Source of the DNA: Streptomyces parvus
Lineage (GTDB): Bacteria > Actinomycetota > Actinomycetes > Streptomycetales > Streptomycetaceae
Assembly: GCF_014648875.1 (NCBI RefSeq)
Contig: NZ_BMRY01000005.1
Location: 62,001 to 126,000, forward strand
Reading direction: 5' to 3'
Length of the DNA: 64,000 nucleotides
In this document: in pieces, positions 9,154 to 18,160 of the stretch
Numbering within the stretch: position 1 is the stretch's first letter
Layout: every line of letters starts with the position of its first letter
The notes under the pieces: generated by a model
What the model saw: the letters and a program-made list of their open reading frames with translations, nothing else
Databases searched by the model: none
What the model was told of the DNA's origin: nothing
Translations under genes and position numbers: made by a program

Positions 9154-10288
9154 CCAGCGGGACGCCCGGGCGGTAGGCGAGGTGGACGTGGCTCGGGGCG
9201 TCGAGGAGGACCAGGTCCGCGCGGGCTCCGGGGGTGATCCGGCCGATGTCGGTACGGCGCAGGGCCGCGGCCCCGCCCGCGGTGGCGGACCAGATCGCCT
9301 CGTCCGGGGTCATCCCCATGTCGCGTACGGCCAGCGCGACGCAGAACGGCATGGACGAGGTGAACGACGAGCCGGGGTTGCAGTCCGTGGAGAGCGCGAC
9401 GGTGGCCCCGGCGTCGAGGAGGCGGCGGGCGTCGGGCCAGGTGGCGCGGGTGGAGAACTCCGCGCCCGGGAGCAGCGTGGCGACCGTGCTGCCCTGGCCG
9501 AGCGCGTCGACGTCCGCGTCGGTGAGGTGGGTGCAGTGGTCGGCCGACGCGGCGCCGAGCTCGACGGCGAGCTGGACGCCGGGGCCGTAACTGAGCTGGT
9601 TGGCGTGGATGCGCGGCTGCAGCCCCTTGGCGAGGCCCGCGGTGAGGATGGCGCGGGCCTGGTCGCCGTCGAAGGCGCCCTGCTCGCAGAACACGTCGAT
9701 CCAGCGGGCGTGCGGGGCGCAGGCCTCCAGCATCGGACCGGTGACCAGGTCGACGTATCCGGCGGGGTCGTCGGCGTAGTCGGGGGACACGATGTGCGCG
9801 CCGAGGTAGGTGACCTCGTCGGTGTGGCGGCCCGCGATGCGCAGGGCGCGGGCCTCGTCCTCGACGGTGAGGCCGTAGCCGGACTTGGTCTCGAAGGTGG
9901 TGGTGCCCTGGCGCAGGGCCTCGGCGAGGTAGCGGGCGACGTTGGCGGACAGCTCCTCGTCGGTGGCGGCCCGGGTGGCGGCGACGGTGGTGCGGATGCC
10001 GCCCGCGCGGTAGGGCTGCCCGGACATGCGGGCGTTGAACTCCTGGGTGCGGTCGCCCGCGAAGACCAGGTGGGAGTGGGAGTCGACGAAGCCCGGGACG
10101 ACCGCGCGGCCGGCCGCGTCGAGGACGTTGTCAGTGGCGGGTGCTTTGCTGGATTCACCGGTCCAGACGATGCGGTCGCCCTCGATGACGACGGCCGCGT
10201 CCTGGATCACGCCCAGGGGGGTCCCGTTGCCGAGGGAGGGGTCATTGGTGACCAGGCTGGCGATGTGGGTGACGGCGGTGGTCGTCAT
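9116..10288 (-). CDS. hutI: Imidazolonepropionase
   Basis: Hydrolyses 4-imidazolone-5-propionate to N-formimino-L-glutamate, the third step of histidine catabolism. It has 390 residues, normal length for the amidohydrolase-superfamily HutI. Zn/Fe ligands include the HxH of GFVDSHSHLVFAGDR; further ligands lie in YLGAHIVSP and near NQLSYGPG/ADHCTHL, and the Asp is in LSTDCNPGSS. ATG at 10288. Downstream of hutF in the minus-strand hut operon, separated from it by 128 nt containing 30-bp tandem repeats. No hutH is in this window. Confidence 0.95.
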   Translation of the reverse strand: MTTTAVTHIASLVTNDPSLGNGTPLGVIQDAAVVIEGDRIVWTGESSKAPATDNVLDAAGRAVVPGFVDSHSHLVFAGDRTQEFNARMSGQPYRAGGIRTTVAATRAATDEELSANVARYLAEALRQGTTTFETKSGYGLTVEDEARALRIAGRHTDEVTYLGAHIVSPDYADDPAGYVDLVTGPMLEACAPHARWIDVFCEQGAFDGDQARAILTAGLAKGLQPRIHANQLSYGPGVQLAVELGAASADHCTHLTDADVDALGQGSTVATLLPGAEFSTRATWPDARRLLDAGATVALSTDCNPGSSFTSSMPFCVALAVRDMGMTPDEAIWSATAGGAAALRRTDIGRITPGARADLVLLDAPSHVHLAYRPGVPLVSAVWRSGQRVV

Positions 10289-10352
10289 CTGGAGAGTGTT
10301 CTCCTCGCGTTCCGGATGTTCCGGGGTCGGGGTTGCGGGTCGGGGGCGTTCC

Positions 10353-10430
10353 GCGCTCGGCTGCTCAGGGCTTTCGCGGCCGGCGCTCGGCTGCTCAGGG
10401 TTTCCGCGTCCGGCGCTCAGCCGTGCAGGG
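10353..10430. repeat. 30-bp tandem repeat between hutF and hutI
   Basis: Two near-identical 30-bp units (10353-10382 and 10383-10412) plus a degenerate 18-nt third unit running into the 3' end of hutF. Each starts GCGCTCGGCTGCTCAGGG. The repeats fill most of the hutF-hutI gap and could form stems in the operon mRNA. Not CRISPR: units are adjacent with no spacers. Confidence 0.8.
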
Positions 10431-11784
10431 CGGCGATGGCGGTCGCCAGGGCCCGGGGCACGTCCTCGATCTGTGCGTGACGGCCGTCCCGGACGATGTG
10501 CCGCCCTGCCACGACCGTGTGCCGCACATCAGCGGCGGAGGCGGCGAATACGGCGGTCTCCGCTGCCAGTCGGGGCACCGGTCCTGCCGTCCTGACGGAG
10601 TCCAGGGCGACCGTCGTCAGATCGGCGGGGGCGCCCGGCTCCAGGACGCCCGCGTCGGGGCGGCCCAGTGCCGCGTGCCCGTCGGCGGAGGCGGCCCGCA
10701 GCAGGGCGGCGGCCGTCCAGTGGCCCCGGATGTGGGTGCGCAGCCGCTCGTTCAGCTCCATCGCGCGCGCCTCTTCGAAGAGGTCGATCACGGCGTGGCT
10801 GTCGCTGCCAAGGGAGAGCGGCGAGCCCGCCTTCTGGAGGGCGGTGGCGGGGCCGATGCCGTCGGCCAGGTCGCGTTCGGTGGTCGGGCACATGCACGTG
10901 CCGGTGGTGGAGGAGCCGAGCAGAGCGATGTCCTCCTCCGTCAGATGCGTGTTGTGGATGCCCGTGGTGCGCGGGCCGAGGACCCCGTGGTCGGCGAGCA
11001 GCCGGGTGGGGGTGCGGCCGTGGGCGGCCCGGCACGCCTCGTTCTCCGCCGTCTGCTCGGACAGGTGGACGTGCAGCGGGGCCTCCCGCTCCTCGGCCCA
11101 CTGCGCCACGGTGGCCAGTTGGTCCGCCGGGACCGCCCGGACGGAGTGGATCGCCGCGCCGATGAGCGTGTGGTCGTCGCCCTTGAGGAGGGAGGCGCGT
11201 TCCGCCCAGGCCTCGGCGGTGGTGTCGGAGAAGCGCAGCTGGTGCCGGTTGGGCTTCTCGCCGAATCCGGCGGCGAGATAGGCGGTGTCCAGCAGGGTGA
11301 TCCGGATCCCGGCCTCGGCGGCGGCCGCGATGAGCGCCTCGCCCATGGCGTTCGGGTTGGCGTAGGGGGTGCCGCCGGGGGCGTGGTGCAGATAGTGGAA
11401 TTCGCCGACGGAGGTGATGCCGGCCAGGGCCATCTCGGCGTACGTGGCGCGGGCCAGGTCGAAGTAGGTGTCCGGGGTGAGCCGGGACGCCGTGCGGTAC
11501 ATCAGCTCGCGCCAGGTCCAGAACGTCCCGGTGCCGACCTGGACGGTGGCGCGCAGGGCCCGGTGGAAGGCGTGGGAGTGGGTGTTGGCGAGGCCGGGGA
11601 GGGTCAGCCCGCGCAGCGCGGTCGCGCCGGGCGGCGGTGCCTCCACCCCGGTCCTGATCCCGGCGATGCGCCCGTCCGCGACGTCCAGGGTGACGCCCGG
11701 CTCGACGTGCGTGCCGAGCCAGGCGTGGTCCATCCAGTAGGTCGCGGTGACGGGCGCGCCCGTCGTCCGTTGTGTCAGCTGCAC
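10417..11784 (-). CDS. hutF: Formimidoylglutamate deiminase
   Basis: Converts N-formimino-L-glutamate to N-formyl-L-glutamate plus ammonia. 455 residues, amidohydrolase superfamily. The metal-binding HxH is in LPGLANTHSHAFHRALR (about 58-74), with later ligands in EFHYLHHAPGG, LHVHLSEQ and LSLGSDSHAVIDLFEEAR. The GTG start at 11784 overlaps the upstream M20 gene by 10 nt. The deiminase route implies a following N-formylglutamate hydrolysis; the neighbouring M20 enzyme is the only candidate here. Confidence 0.92.
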   Translation of the reverse strand: MQLTQRTTGAPVTATYWMDHAWLGTHVEPGVTLDVADGRIAGIRTGVEAPPPGATALRGLTLPGLANTHSHAFHRALRATVQVGTGTFWTWRELMYRTASRLTPDTYFDLARATYAEMALAGITSVGEFHYLHHAPGGTPYANPNAMGEALIAAAAEAGIRITLLDTAYLAAGFGEKPNRHQLRFSDTTAEAWAERASLLKGDDHTLIGAAIHSVRAVPADQLATVAQWAEEREAPLHVHLSEQTAENEACRAAHGRTPTRLLADHGVLGPRTTGIHNTHLTEEDIALLGSSTTGTCMCPTTERDLADGIGPATALQKAGSPLSLGSDSHAVIDLFEEARAMELNERLRTHIRGHWTAAALLRAASADGHAALGRPDAGVLEPGAPADLTTVALDSVRTAGPVPRLAAETAVFAASAADVRHTVVAGRHIVRDGRHAQIEDVPRALATAIAALHG

Positions 11785-13085
11785 GCGAGACCTTCCAGTA
11801 CGTCGGCGAGTGCCTCCACCCCGGCCGTGCAGTCGTCCTCGGCGGCGTGCTCGGCGGGTGAGTGCGAGATGCCGGTGGGGTTCCGTACGAAGAGCATGGC
11901 GGTGGGCACCGAGGCGGACAAAATACCCGCGTCGTGGCCCGCGCCGGTGCCGAGGACGGGCACGGGCCGCCCCGTGTCGCCGGCGCCCTCCAGGATCTTG
12001 GCCAGTTCGTCGCGCAGGGCGTGCTCGAACTCGACGACGGGCGTGAACGATTCGCGCACGACGTCGAGGTCGATCCCGGCCCGCTCGGCGTACTCCCGGG
12101 CGGCACGCTCGACGCCGGTGACGACGGCGTCCAGGGTGGCCTGGTCGGCGGCGCGGGAGTCGAGCCAGCCGCGGACGAGGGAGGGGATGGCGTTGACCCC
12201 GTTGGGCTCGACCGCGATCTTGCCGAAGGTGGCGAGCGCGCCGGTCAGTTCGGCCTCGCGGCGGGCGGCGAGCACGGTCTCGGCGTACGTGAGCATCGGG
12301 TCGCGACGGTCGGTGAGCCGGGTGGTGCCCGCGTGGTTGGCCTCGCCCCGGAAGTCGAACCGCCAGCGGCCGTGCGGCCAGATGGCGGAGGCGATGCCGA
12401 CGGGGTCGCCGGTCAGGTCGAGGGCGCGGCCCTGCTCGACGTGGAGTTCGACGAACGCGCCGATCCGGGCGAGCCGTTCCGGGTCGGGGCCGATGGTCCC
12501 GGGGTCGTATCCGGCCGCCTCCATGGCGGCGGGCAGGGTGGTCCCGTCCGCGTCCGTCAGGCGGTGGGCGTCGGCGACGGTGAGCTGTCCGGCGGCGAGC
12601 CGGGACCCGACGCAGGCCAGTCCGAAGCGGGCGCCCTCCTCGTCACCGAAGTTGGTGATGGCCAGCGGCCGGGTGAACTCCACTCCCCTGCGGTGGAGTT
12701 CGTCGAGCGCGGCGAAGGAGGACACCACGCCGAGCGGGCCGTCGAAGGCCCCGCCGTCCGGTACGGAGTCCAGATGGGAGCCGGTGACGACGGCGTCCCG
12801 GGCCAGGGGGTCGCCGAGCCAGGCCCACTGGTTGCCGTTGCCGTCGATCTCGTACGCGAGCCCGCGCGCCTCGGCCTGCGCACGGAACCAGGCCCGGCAG
12901 TCGAGGTCGGCCGCCGACCAGGCGTAGCGCCGGTAGCCGCCGCTGTCGGGGTGGCGCCCGACGGGAGCCAGCTCCCGCCACATCGAGAGGAAGGAGTCAC
13001 CGGCACGCCACGGCTGTCGTCCCGGACCGGGCGGGGTGGGCCCGGCCGCACCGGCCGGGTCCTGCCCCGAGGTGCCCGTGGGCAT
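11775..13085 (-). CDS. M20-family amidohydrolase (allantoate amidohydrolase/N-carbamoylase type)
   Basis: 436 residues of the M20 dinuclear-metal hydrolase family that includes allantoate amidohydrolase and N-carbamoyl-L-amino acid hydrolase. Visible ligands are His and Asp in TGSHLDSVPDGGAFDGPLG, Glu in GDEEGARFG, His in ELHVEQG and a C-terminal His in GISHSPAEH. It is the second gene of the hut operon. The start ATG overlaps the hutU stop by one base (TGATG) and its end overlaps hutF, so it is tightly coupled. General annotation would be allantoate amidohydrolase, but the operon suggests it may instead deformylate N-formylglutamate, replacing HutG. That substrate is inference. Confidence 0.85.
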   Translation of the reverse strand: MPTGTSGQDPAGAAGPTPPGPGRQPWRAGDSFLSMWRELAPVGRHPDSGGYRRYAWSAADLDCRAWFRAQAEARGLAYEIDGNGNQWAWLGDPLARDAVVTGSHLDSVPDGGAFDGPLGVVSSFAALDELHRRGVEFTRPLAITNFGDEEGARFGLACVGSRLAAGQLTVADAHRLTDADGTTLPAAMEAAGYDPGTIGPDPERLARIGAFVELHVEQGRALDLTGDPVGIASAIWPHGRWRFDFRGEANHAGTTRLTDRRDPMLTYAETVLAARREAELTGALATFGKIAVEPNGVNAIPSLVRGWLDSRAADQATLDAVVTGVERAAREYAERAGIDLDVVRESFTPVVEFEHALRDELAKILEGAGDTGRPVPVLGTGAGHDAGILSASVPTAMLFVRNPTGISHSPAEHAAEDDCTAGVEALADVLEGLACS

Positions 13086-14743
13086 CAGTTGCCCTCCGTC
13101 ATCGGAACGCGTACGCCCTTGTCAGCGGCGACGGACTCCGCGATGTCGTAGCCGGCGTCGACGTGGCGGATGACGCCCATGCCGGGGTCGTTCGTCAGGA
13201 CGCGGCGGATCTTCTCGCCCGCGAGCTTCGTGCCGTCGGCGACGGAGACCTGGCCCGCGTGGATGGAGCGGCCCATGCCGACGCCGCCGCCGTGGTGGAG
13301 GGAGACCCAGGAGGCGCCGGAGGCGACGTTGACCATGGCGTTGAGCAGCGGCCAGTCGGCGATGGCGTCGGAGCCGTCGAGCATGGCCTCGGTCTCGCGG
13401 TACGGGGAGGCGACGGAGCCGCAGTCGAGGTGGTCGCGGCCGATGGCCAGCGGGGCGGCCAGCTCGCCGCTCGCGACCATGTCGTTGAAGCGCTCGCCGG
13501 CCTTGTCGCGCTCGCCGTAGCCGAGCCAGCAGATCCGGGCGGGCAGGCCCTGGAAGTGGACGCGCTCGCCGGCCATCTTGATCCAGCGGTGCAGCGACTC
13601 GTTCTCCGGGAAGAGGTCCAGGATCGCCTTGTCGGTCTTGTGGATGTCGGAGGCCTCGCCGGAGAGGGCGGCCCAACGGAAGGGGCCCTTGCCCTCGCAG
13701 AAGAGGGGGCGGATGTAGGCGGGGACGAAGCCGGGGAAGTCGAAGGCGCGGTCGTACCCGGCGAGCTGGGCCTCGCCGCGGATGGAGTTGCCGTAGTCGA
13801 AGACCTCGGCGCCGGCGTCCATGAAGCCGACCATGGCCTCGACGTGGCGGGCCATCGACTCGCGGGCGCGCTGGGTGAAGTCGGCGGGCTTCTCGGCGGC
13901 GAGGTCGGCCATGTCGTCGAAGTCGACGCCGAGCGGCAGGTAGGCCAGCGGGTCGTGGGCGCTGGTCTGGTCGGTGACGATGTCGATCGGCGCGCCCTCG
14001 GCGAGCATCCGGGGCAGCAGCTCGGCCGCGTTGCCGAGGAGGCCGATGGAGAGAGGCTTCCGCTGGTCACGGGCTTCGACGGCGAGCTGGAGGGCGTGCT
14101 CCAGGCTGTCGGCCCTCACGTCCAGGTAGCGGTGCTCGATGCGGCGCTCGATGGCGCGCGGGTCCACGTCGATGCAGATCGCGACGCCGTCGTTCATGGT
14201 GACGGCGAGCGGCTGGGCGCCGCCCATGCCGCCGAGCCCGGCGGTCAGGGTGATCGTCCCGGCCAGCGTCCCGCCGAACTTCTTCGCGGCGACGGCGGCG
14301 AAGGTCTCGTAGGTGCCCTGGAGGATGCCCTGGGTGCCGATGTAGATCCAGGACCCGGCGGTCATCTGGCCGTACATGGTCAGGCCCAGCTGTTCCAGGC
14401 GGCGGAACTCCTCCCAGTTGGCCCAGTCGCCGACCAGGTTGGAGTTGGCGATGAGCACGCGCGGCGCCCACTCGTGGGTCTGCATGACGCCGACCGGCCG
14501 CCCCGACTGGACGAGCATCGTCTCGTCCTGCTTGAGCGTCTGAAGGGTGCGGACCATAGCGTCGAACGAGCGCCAGTCGCGGGCCGCCTTCCCGGTGCCG
14601 CCGTAGACGACGAGCTTGTCGGGGTGCTCGGCGACCTCGGGGTCGAGGTTGTTCTGCAGCATGCGCAGGGCGGCTTCCTGCTGCCATCCCAGGGCGGTCA
14701 GCGCGCTGCCGCGCGGTGCCCGTACGGGGCGGGGTCCTGACAT
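13085..14743 (-). CDS. hutU: Urocanate hydratase
   Basis: Adds water to urocanate to form 4-imidazolone-5-propionate using tightly bound NAD+. 552 residues from ATG 14743, chosen because a GAGGAGG ribosome site precedes it and the family's N-terminus aligns there (MSGPRPVRAPRGS, then LQNNLDPEVAEHPDKLVVYG). Conserved blocks include YGGTGKAARDW, GQMTAGSWIYIGTQGILQG, GLGGMGGAQPLA and DHLDCGSVASPYRET. First gene of the hut operon, with a regulatory-looking inverted repeat 29-55 nt upstream of its start. Confidence 0.97.
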   Translation of the reverse strand: MSGPRPVRAPRGSALTALGWQQEAALRMLQNNLDPEVAEHPDKLVVYGGTGKAARDWRSFDAMVRTLQTLKQDETMLVQSGRPVGVMQTHEWAPRVLIANSNLVGDWANWEEFRRLEQLGLTMYGQMTAGSWIYIGTQGILQGTYETFAAVAAKKFGGTLAGTITLTAGLGGMGGAQPLAVTMNDGVAICIDVDPRAIERRIEHRYLDVRADSLEHALQLAVEARDQRKPLSIGLLGNAAELLPRMLAEGAPIDIVTDQTSAHDPLAYLPLGVDFDDMADLAAEKPADFTQRARESMARHVEAMVGFMDAGAEVFDYGNSIRGEAQLAGYDRAFDFPGFVPAYIRPLFCEGKGPFRWAALSGEASDIHKTDKAILDLFPENESLHRWIKMAGERVHFQGLPARICWLGYGERDKAGERFNDMVASGELAAPLAIGRDHLDCGSVASPYRETEAMLDGSDAIADWPLLNAMVNVASGASWVSLHHGGGVGMGRSIHAGQVSVADGTKLAGEKIRRVLTNDPGMGVIRHVDAGYDIAESVAADKGVRVPMTEGN

Positions 14744-14771
14744 GGCGGTGCCTCCTCGCGACGGTGGAAAT

Positions 14772-14798
14772 CTATTCACATCCTGCTGCTCTGAATAG
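14772..14798. promoter_or_regulatory. Inverted repeat CTATTCA-N13-TGAATAG, candidate RpiR operator
   Basis: Perfect 7-bp arms (14772-14778 and 14792-14798) in the 136-bp gap between divergent hutU and the amino acid permease, so one site could control both. The CTATTCA half also appears at 19639-19645 upstream of the RpiR regulator. Binding is inferred. Confidence 0.6.
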
Positions 14799-14879
14799 TC
14801 GTAGTCAACAGGTGCGGTTCGCGTCGCGATCGGGAAGGCGTGATTCCTACCCGTCCCAGCGGCCGTCCCGGAGGCACCG

Positions 14880-16265
14880 ATGAGCACTCCCGACCTACCC
14901 GCAAGCGCCAAGGCGTCCGAGAAGGACGGCGGATCGCCGCCGCTCAAGCGCGCCCTCGGACCCAAGCTGCTGATCCTCTTCGTCATCGGCGACATCCTCG
15001 GCACCGGCATCTACGCCACCACCGGAGACGTCGCGGGCAAGATCGGCGGCGCGCTCTGGCTGCCGTTCGCGATCGGCTTCGCCGTCGCGCTGCTGACGGC
15101 GGCCTCGTACGTGGAGCTGGTCGGCAAGTACCCGAAGGCGGCCGGGGCCGCGCTCTACACCCAGAAGGCGTTCAAGGTCCCCTTCCTGACCTTCGTCGTC
15201 GCCTTCATGGTCATGTGCTCGGGCCTGTCCTCGGCGAGCGCGGCGGCACGGGCGTTCAGCGGCGACTACCTCGGCGAGTTCACCGACGCGGTGCCGCCGA
15301 CCCTGATCGCGATCCTGTTCATCCTCGCCCTGGCCGCGATCAACCTGCGCGGGGTCGCCGAGTCGGTCAAGGCGAACGTCGTCCTGACCCTGGTCGAGGT
15401 CAGCGGGCTCGCGGTGATCCTCGCGATCGGCGCGTACGCCGTGCTCAGCGGCGAGGGCGAACCCGGCCGGCTGACCCAGATCGAGACCGGCGGCACCGGA
15501 TACGCCCTGCTCACCGGCGTCCTCGGGGCCACCGCGCTCGGCTTCTTCGCGTTCGTGGGCTTCGAGGACTCGGTCAACATGGCGGAGGAGACCAGGAACC
15601 CGGCCCGCAACTTCCCCCGCGCCATCTTCATCGGCGTGGGCGTCACCGGCACCATCTACGTCCTGGTCGCCCTGATCTCCTCGCTCCTGGTCGACTCCGA
15701 GACCCTGTCGGGATCCAGCGGCCCGCTGCTGGAGGTGGTGAAGGCCGGGGGCGTCGATTTCCCGCCGAAACTCTTCGCGCTGATCGCCCTGTTCGCCGTC
15801 ACCAACTCGGCGCTGATCAACATCATGATGGCCTCGCGGCTCTGCTACGGCATGGCCAACGAGCGCATCCTCCCGCCCACGATGGGCAAGGTGCTGGCCG
15901 GCCGGCGCACCCCCTGGGTCGGGATCGTCTTCGTCTCCGCCCTGGCGATCGGCCTGGTCTCCACCGGCGAGATCGAGGGGCTCGGCGACACCACCTCGTT
16001 CCTGCTGCTCTGCGTCTTCGCCGTGGTCAACATCGCCGTACTGGTGCTGCGCAGGGACCCGGTGGACCACCACCACTTCCGTACACCCACGGCGCTCCCG
16101 GTGCTCGGCGCGCTCACCTCGCTGATCCTGGCGAGCCCGCTCGCCGACCGGGGCTCCGACGTGTACGTACGGGCCGGAATCCTGCTGCTCATCGGGATCG
16201 GGCTGTGGGTGCTCAACAAGGTGGTGATGACCGCCCGCGAGAGGTCCGGTGCCGGCCCGGCCTGA
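14880..16265 (+). CDS. APC-family amino acid permease
   Basis: 461 residues, ATG at 14880 with a CCGGAGG ribosome site. About 12 transmembrane helices are visible. The first helix has the APC substrate-binding glycine pattern (GDILGTGIYATTGDVAGKIG), and FVGFEDSVNMAEETRNPARNFPRAI is the conserved APC loop. Divergent from hutU and sharing its promoter region with the inverted repeat at 14772-14798, so uptake of histidine or urocanate is a reasonable guess. The sequence alone does not fix the substrate. Confidence 0.88.
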   Translation: MSTPDLPASAKASEKDGGSPPLKRALGPKLLILFVIGDILGTGIYATTGDVAGKIGGALWLPFAIGFAVALLTAASYVELVGKYPKAAGAALYTQKAFKVPFLTFVVAFMVMCSGLSSASAAARAFSGDYLGEFTDAVPPTLIAILFILALAAINLRGVAESVKANVVLTLVEVSGLAVILAIGAYAVLSGEGEPGRLTQIETGGTGYALLTGVLGATALGFFAFVGFEDSVNMAEETRNPARNFPRAIFIGVGVTGTIYVLVALISSLLVDSETLSGSSGPLLEVVKAGGVDFPPKLFALIALFAVTNSALINIMMASRLCYGMANERILPPTMGKVLAGRRTPWVGIVFVSALAIGLVSTGEIEGLGDTTSFLLLCVFAVVNIAVLVLRRDPVDHHHFRTPTALPVLGALTSLILASPLADRGSDVYVRAGILLLIGIGLWVLNKVVMTARERSGAGPA

Positions 16266-16422
16266 CCGGACGTCACCGCGCCTACCGGCCAACGCATTTC
16301 AGCCGCTCCTTTACACCCCGGAGGGCATGTACCAAAGGAAAATGCCAGAACCTCCACCAGCCGTGAGCACGTTGCGTAGCCTCTGCGTTACAGCCGTACG
16401 CCACGTCGGGAGGGAAATCCGC

Positions 16423-16830
16423 GTGCCCGGAATCGACGAGTGCCTGCTCGAAGTCATGAGGCTGCCCGGTGCCCGGGGCGCCTCGGTGGTCGACTGGACG
16501 AGCGGTCTCGCCCTCGGCACCATCGGGGACTCCCCCAACGGCGACCACGAGGCGACCGCCGCCGAGACGGCGGAGGTCGCGCGGATGACCGCCGAACAGC
16601 CCGCCTTCGCCCGCCTCGGCACCGAAGGCGAACAGACCGCGGAACCACCGAGCACGCCCGTCGAAGACGTCATCGTCACCACCCACGACGGATACCACAT
16701 GCTCCGATTCGTGGAGACGGCATTCGACAGCAGCGTCTTCCTGCATCTGTGGCTGGACCGCTCGGCGGGCAACCTCGCGCTCGCCCGGAGGCGGCTCGGC
16801 GAGCTGGCCGAGCGGCTGGTGCTGGCATGA
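16423..16830 (+). CDS. Roadblock/LC7-domain protein, first of group
   Basis: 135 residues from GTG 16423, which has a CGGGAGGG ribosome site; upstream in-frame starts lack one. Roadblock/LC7 fold: GASVVDWTSGLALGTIGD matches GVALVDYTSGMALGTLGG of the protein at 18332, and both end with a helix following LWLDR/LVLDA. Compared with that paralogue it has an insert rich in Glu/Thr/Pro (about 65-85). Roadblock proteins act as dimeric scaffolds or GTPase-activating partners of small GTPases. Overlaps the next gene (ATGA). Confidence 0.82.
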   Translation: MPGIDECLLEVMRLPGARGASVVDWTSGLALGTIGDSPNGDHEATAAETAEVARMTAEQPAFARLGTEGEQTAEPPSTPVEDVIVTTHDGYHMLRFVETAFDSSVFLHLWLDRSAGNLALARRRLGELAERLVLA

Positions 16831-17633
16831 GCGCGATAGCCGCCGCCCCCGACGCAGCCGGGACGGACCGGCTCCCGGTCCTCTCCCCCATGCTCCAGCG
16901 CCTGGCCGCCGAGCGCGCCACCGGCGCCCTGATGCGCGACCGCGGCACGCTGTACCTCGCCGACGGCCAGGTGGTGCACGCCGAGAGCCCCGCCACCCCC
17001 GGCATCGACGTCCTGCTCACCGCCGGCGGAACCCTGCGGCACGAGGGCTGGTGGGACGCGGTGGCGCAGGCCGGGGCGGGCCGCCGGGTCGGCCGCTATC
17101 TGGTGGACAGCGGCCATGTGCCGGGCGGAGCCCTGGAGCTGTGCCATCTGGGCGCGCTGTACGACGCCGCGTTCTTCGCCCTCGCCCCGACCGGGACGCC
17201 CGCCCGCTTCCGTTACGGGGTGGCGCACTGGATCGGTCCGGTGCGGCCCGTCCCGGTCGCCGCCGTGGAGCGCGAGACGCTGCGCAGACGGGAGTTCCTG
17301 GACCGGATCTGGCCCGATCCGGCCTGCGACAGCGCCCCGCTCCTGCGGACGGTCCACGGGAGGGACGCCCCGGTCCCGGCCCGGCAGCGCAGGCTCCTGG
17401 AGCTGGTCGACGGGGTCCGTACGGCCTCGGACATCGCGCAGGCGCTGGGCCGCTCCGCGTTCCACATCCTGGTCGACCTGCGACGGCTCGCCGCGGCCGG
17501 TCTGGTGGAGGCGGTCCGTGCCCAGCCCCTGCCGGCCGCCGCGACGCCCGGCCGGATCACGCTCCCCGAGGTGACGGCCGACCCCGATATCGCCCTGCTG
17601 CGCCGACTCCGAGACGCATTGGAGGCCCTGTGA
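16827..17633 (+). CDS. PATAN/DUF4388-like protein with C-terminal winged helix
   Basis: 268 residues. ATG at 16827 overlaps the preceding stop (ATGA) and its TGA overlaps the next GTG. The N-terminal part (about 18-140; LQRLAAERATGALMRDRGTLYLADGQVVHAES) reads like the PATAN/DUF4388 domain found in bacterial signalling proteins. The C-terminal part (about 185-240; LLELVDGVRTASDIAQALG, then FHILVDLRRLAAAGLVEAV) looks like a winged helix of the kind used in DUF4388 regulators. Together with two or three Roadblock proteins this suggests a polarity or signal-transduction module. Domain names are pattern-based. Confidence 0.75.
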   Translation: MSAIAAAPDAAGTDRLPVLSPMLQRLAAERATGALMRDRGTLYLADGQVVHAESPATPGIDVLLTAGGTLRHEGWWDAVAQAGAGRRVGRYLVDSGHVPGGALELCHLGALYDAAFFALAPTGTPARFRYGVAHWIGPVRPVPVAAVERETLRRREFLDRIWPDPACDSAPLLRTVHGRDAPVPARQRRLLELVDGVRTASDIAQALGRSAFHILVDLRRLAAAGLVEAVRAQPLPAAATPGRITLPEVTADPDIALLRRLRDALEAL

Positions 17634-18160
17634 TACGCGCGCTCAGACAGCGTGCCGGGAGGAGACAGCTGATGGTGCCCGAGGCCGAAGTGCGTGATGT
17701 CCTCGACGAGCTCCAGCGGTTACGCGCCCGGGTCCCGCTGCTCTCCGGGGCGCTGGCCGCCTCCACCGACGGGCTCGTCCTGGCCCACGACACCCCGGGC
17801 GTCGAGGCGGAGGGCGTCGCCGCCCTCACCGCGGCCGCCCTCGGCGTCTCCATCCGGATGACCGACGCCACCGGCCGGGGCGGCTTCCGGGAACTGCTGG
17901 TCCGCGGCGGCAGCGGCTACATCGCCACGTACGCCGCAGGCTCCTCCGCCGTCCTGACCCTGCTCGCCGAGGACCGCATCAACGTCGGCCGACTCCATCT
18001 GGAGGGCCGCCGCGCGGGCGCCCGGATCGGCGAACTCGTCGACACCGCGCTGGAGCGCGTCGAGCGCCCGGCCGCGGCCACTCCCCGCGCCACCCCACGT
18101 GCCGCGCCGCCGCGCCCGGCCACCGCACCCGACCGCGCCCTGCCGCAACGCCCCACGTAA
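17630..18160 (+). CDS. Roadblock/LC7-domain protein with a TTA codon
   Basis: 176 residues from GTG 17630, overlapping the previous stop (GTGA). The central Roadblock-like domain (about 25-140) contains RVPLLSGALAASTDGLVLAHD and GSGYIATYAAGSSAVLTLLAED. It ends in an Ala/Pro/Arg-rich tail. Leu-31 is encoded by TTA (17720-17722), a codon read by bldA tRNA, which lies 9.5 kb downstream in the same window. Translation may therefore be developmentally limited. It is more diverged from the other two Roadblock proteins than they are from each other. Confidence 0.8.
   Translation: MIRALRQRAGRRQLMVPEAEVRDVLDELQRLRARVPLLSGALAASTDGLVLAHDTPGVEAEGVAALTAAALGVSIRMTDATGRGGFRELLVRGGSGYIATYAAGSSAVLTLLAEDRINVGRLHLEGRRAGARIGELVDTALERVERPAAATPRATPRAAPPRPATAPDRALPQRPT

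Noticed and set aside
10353..10430. Repeats considered as a CRISPR array
   Set aside because: Units are directly adjacent with no spacers, only 2.5 copies, and no cas genes nearby.
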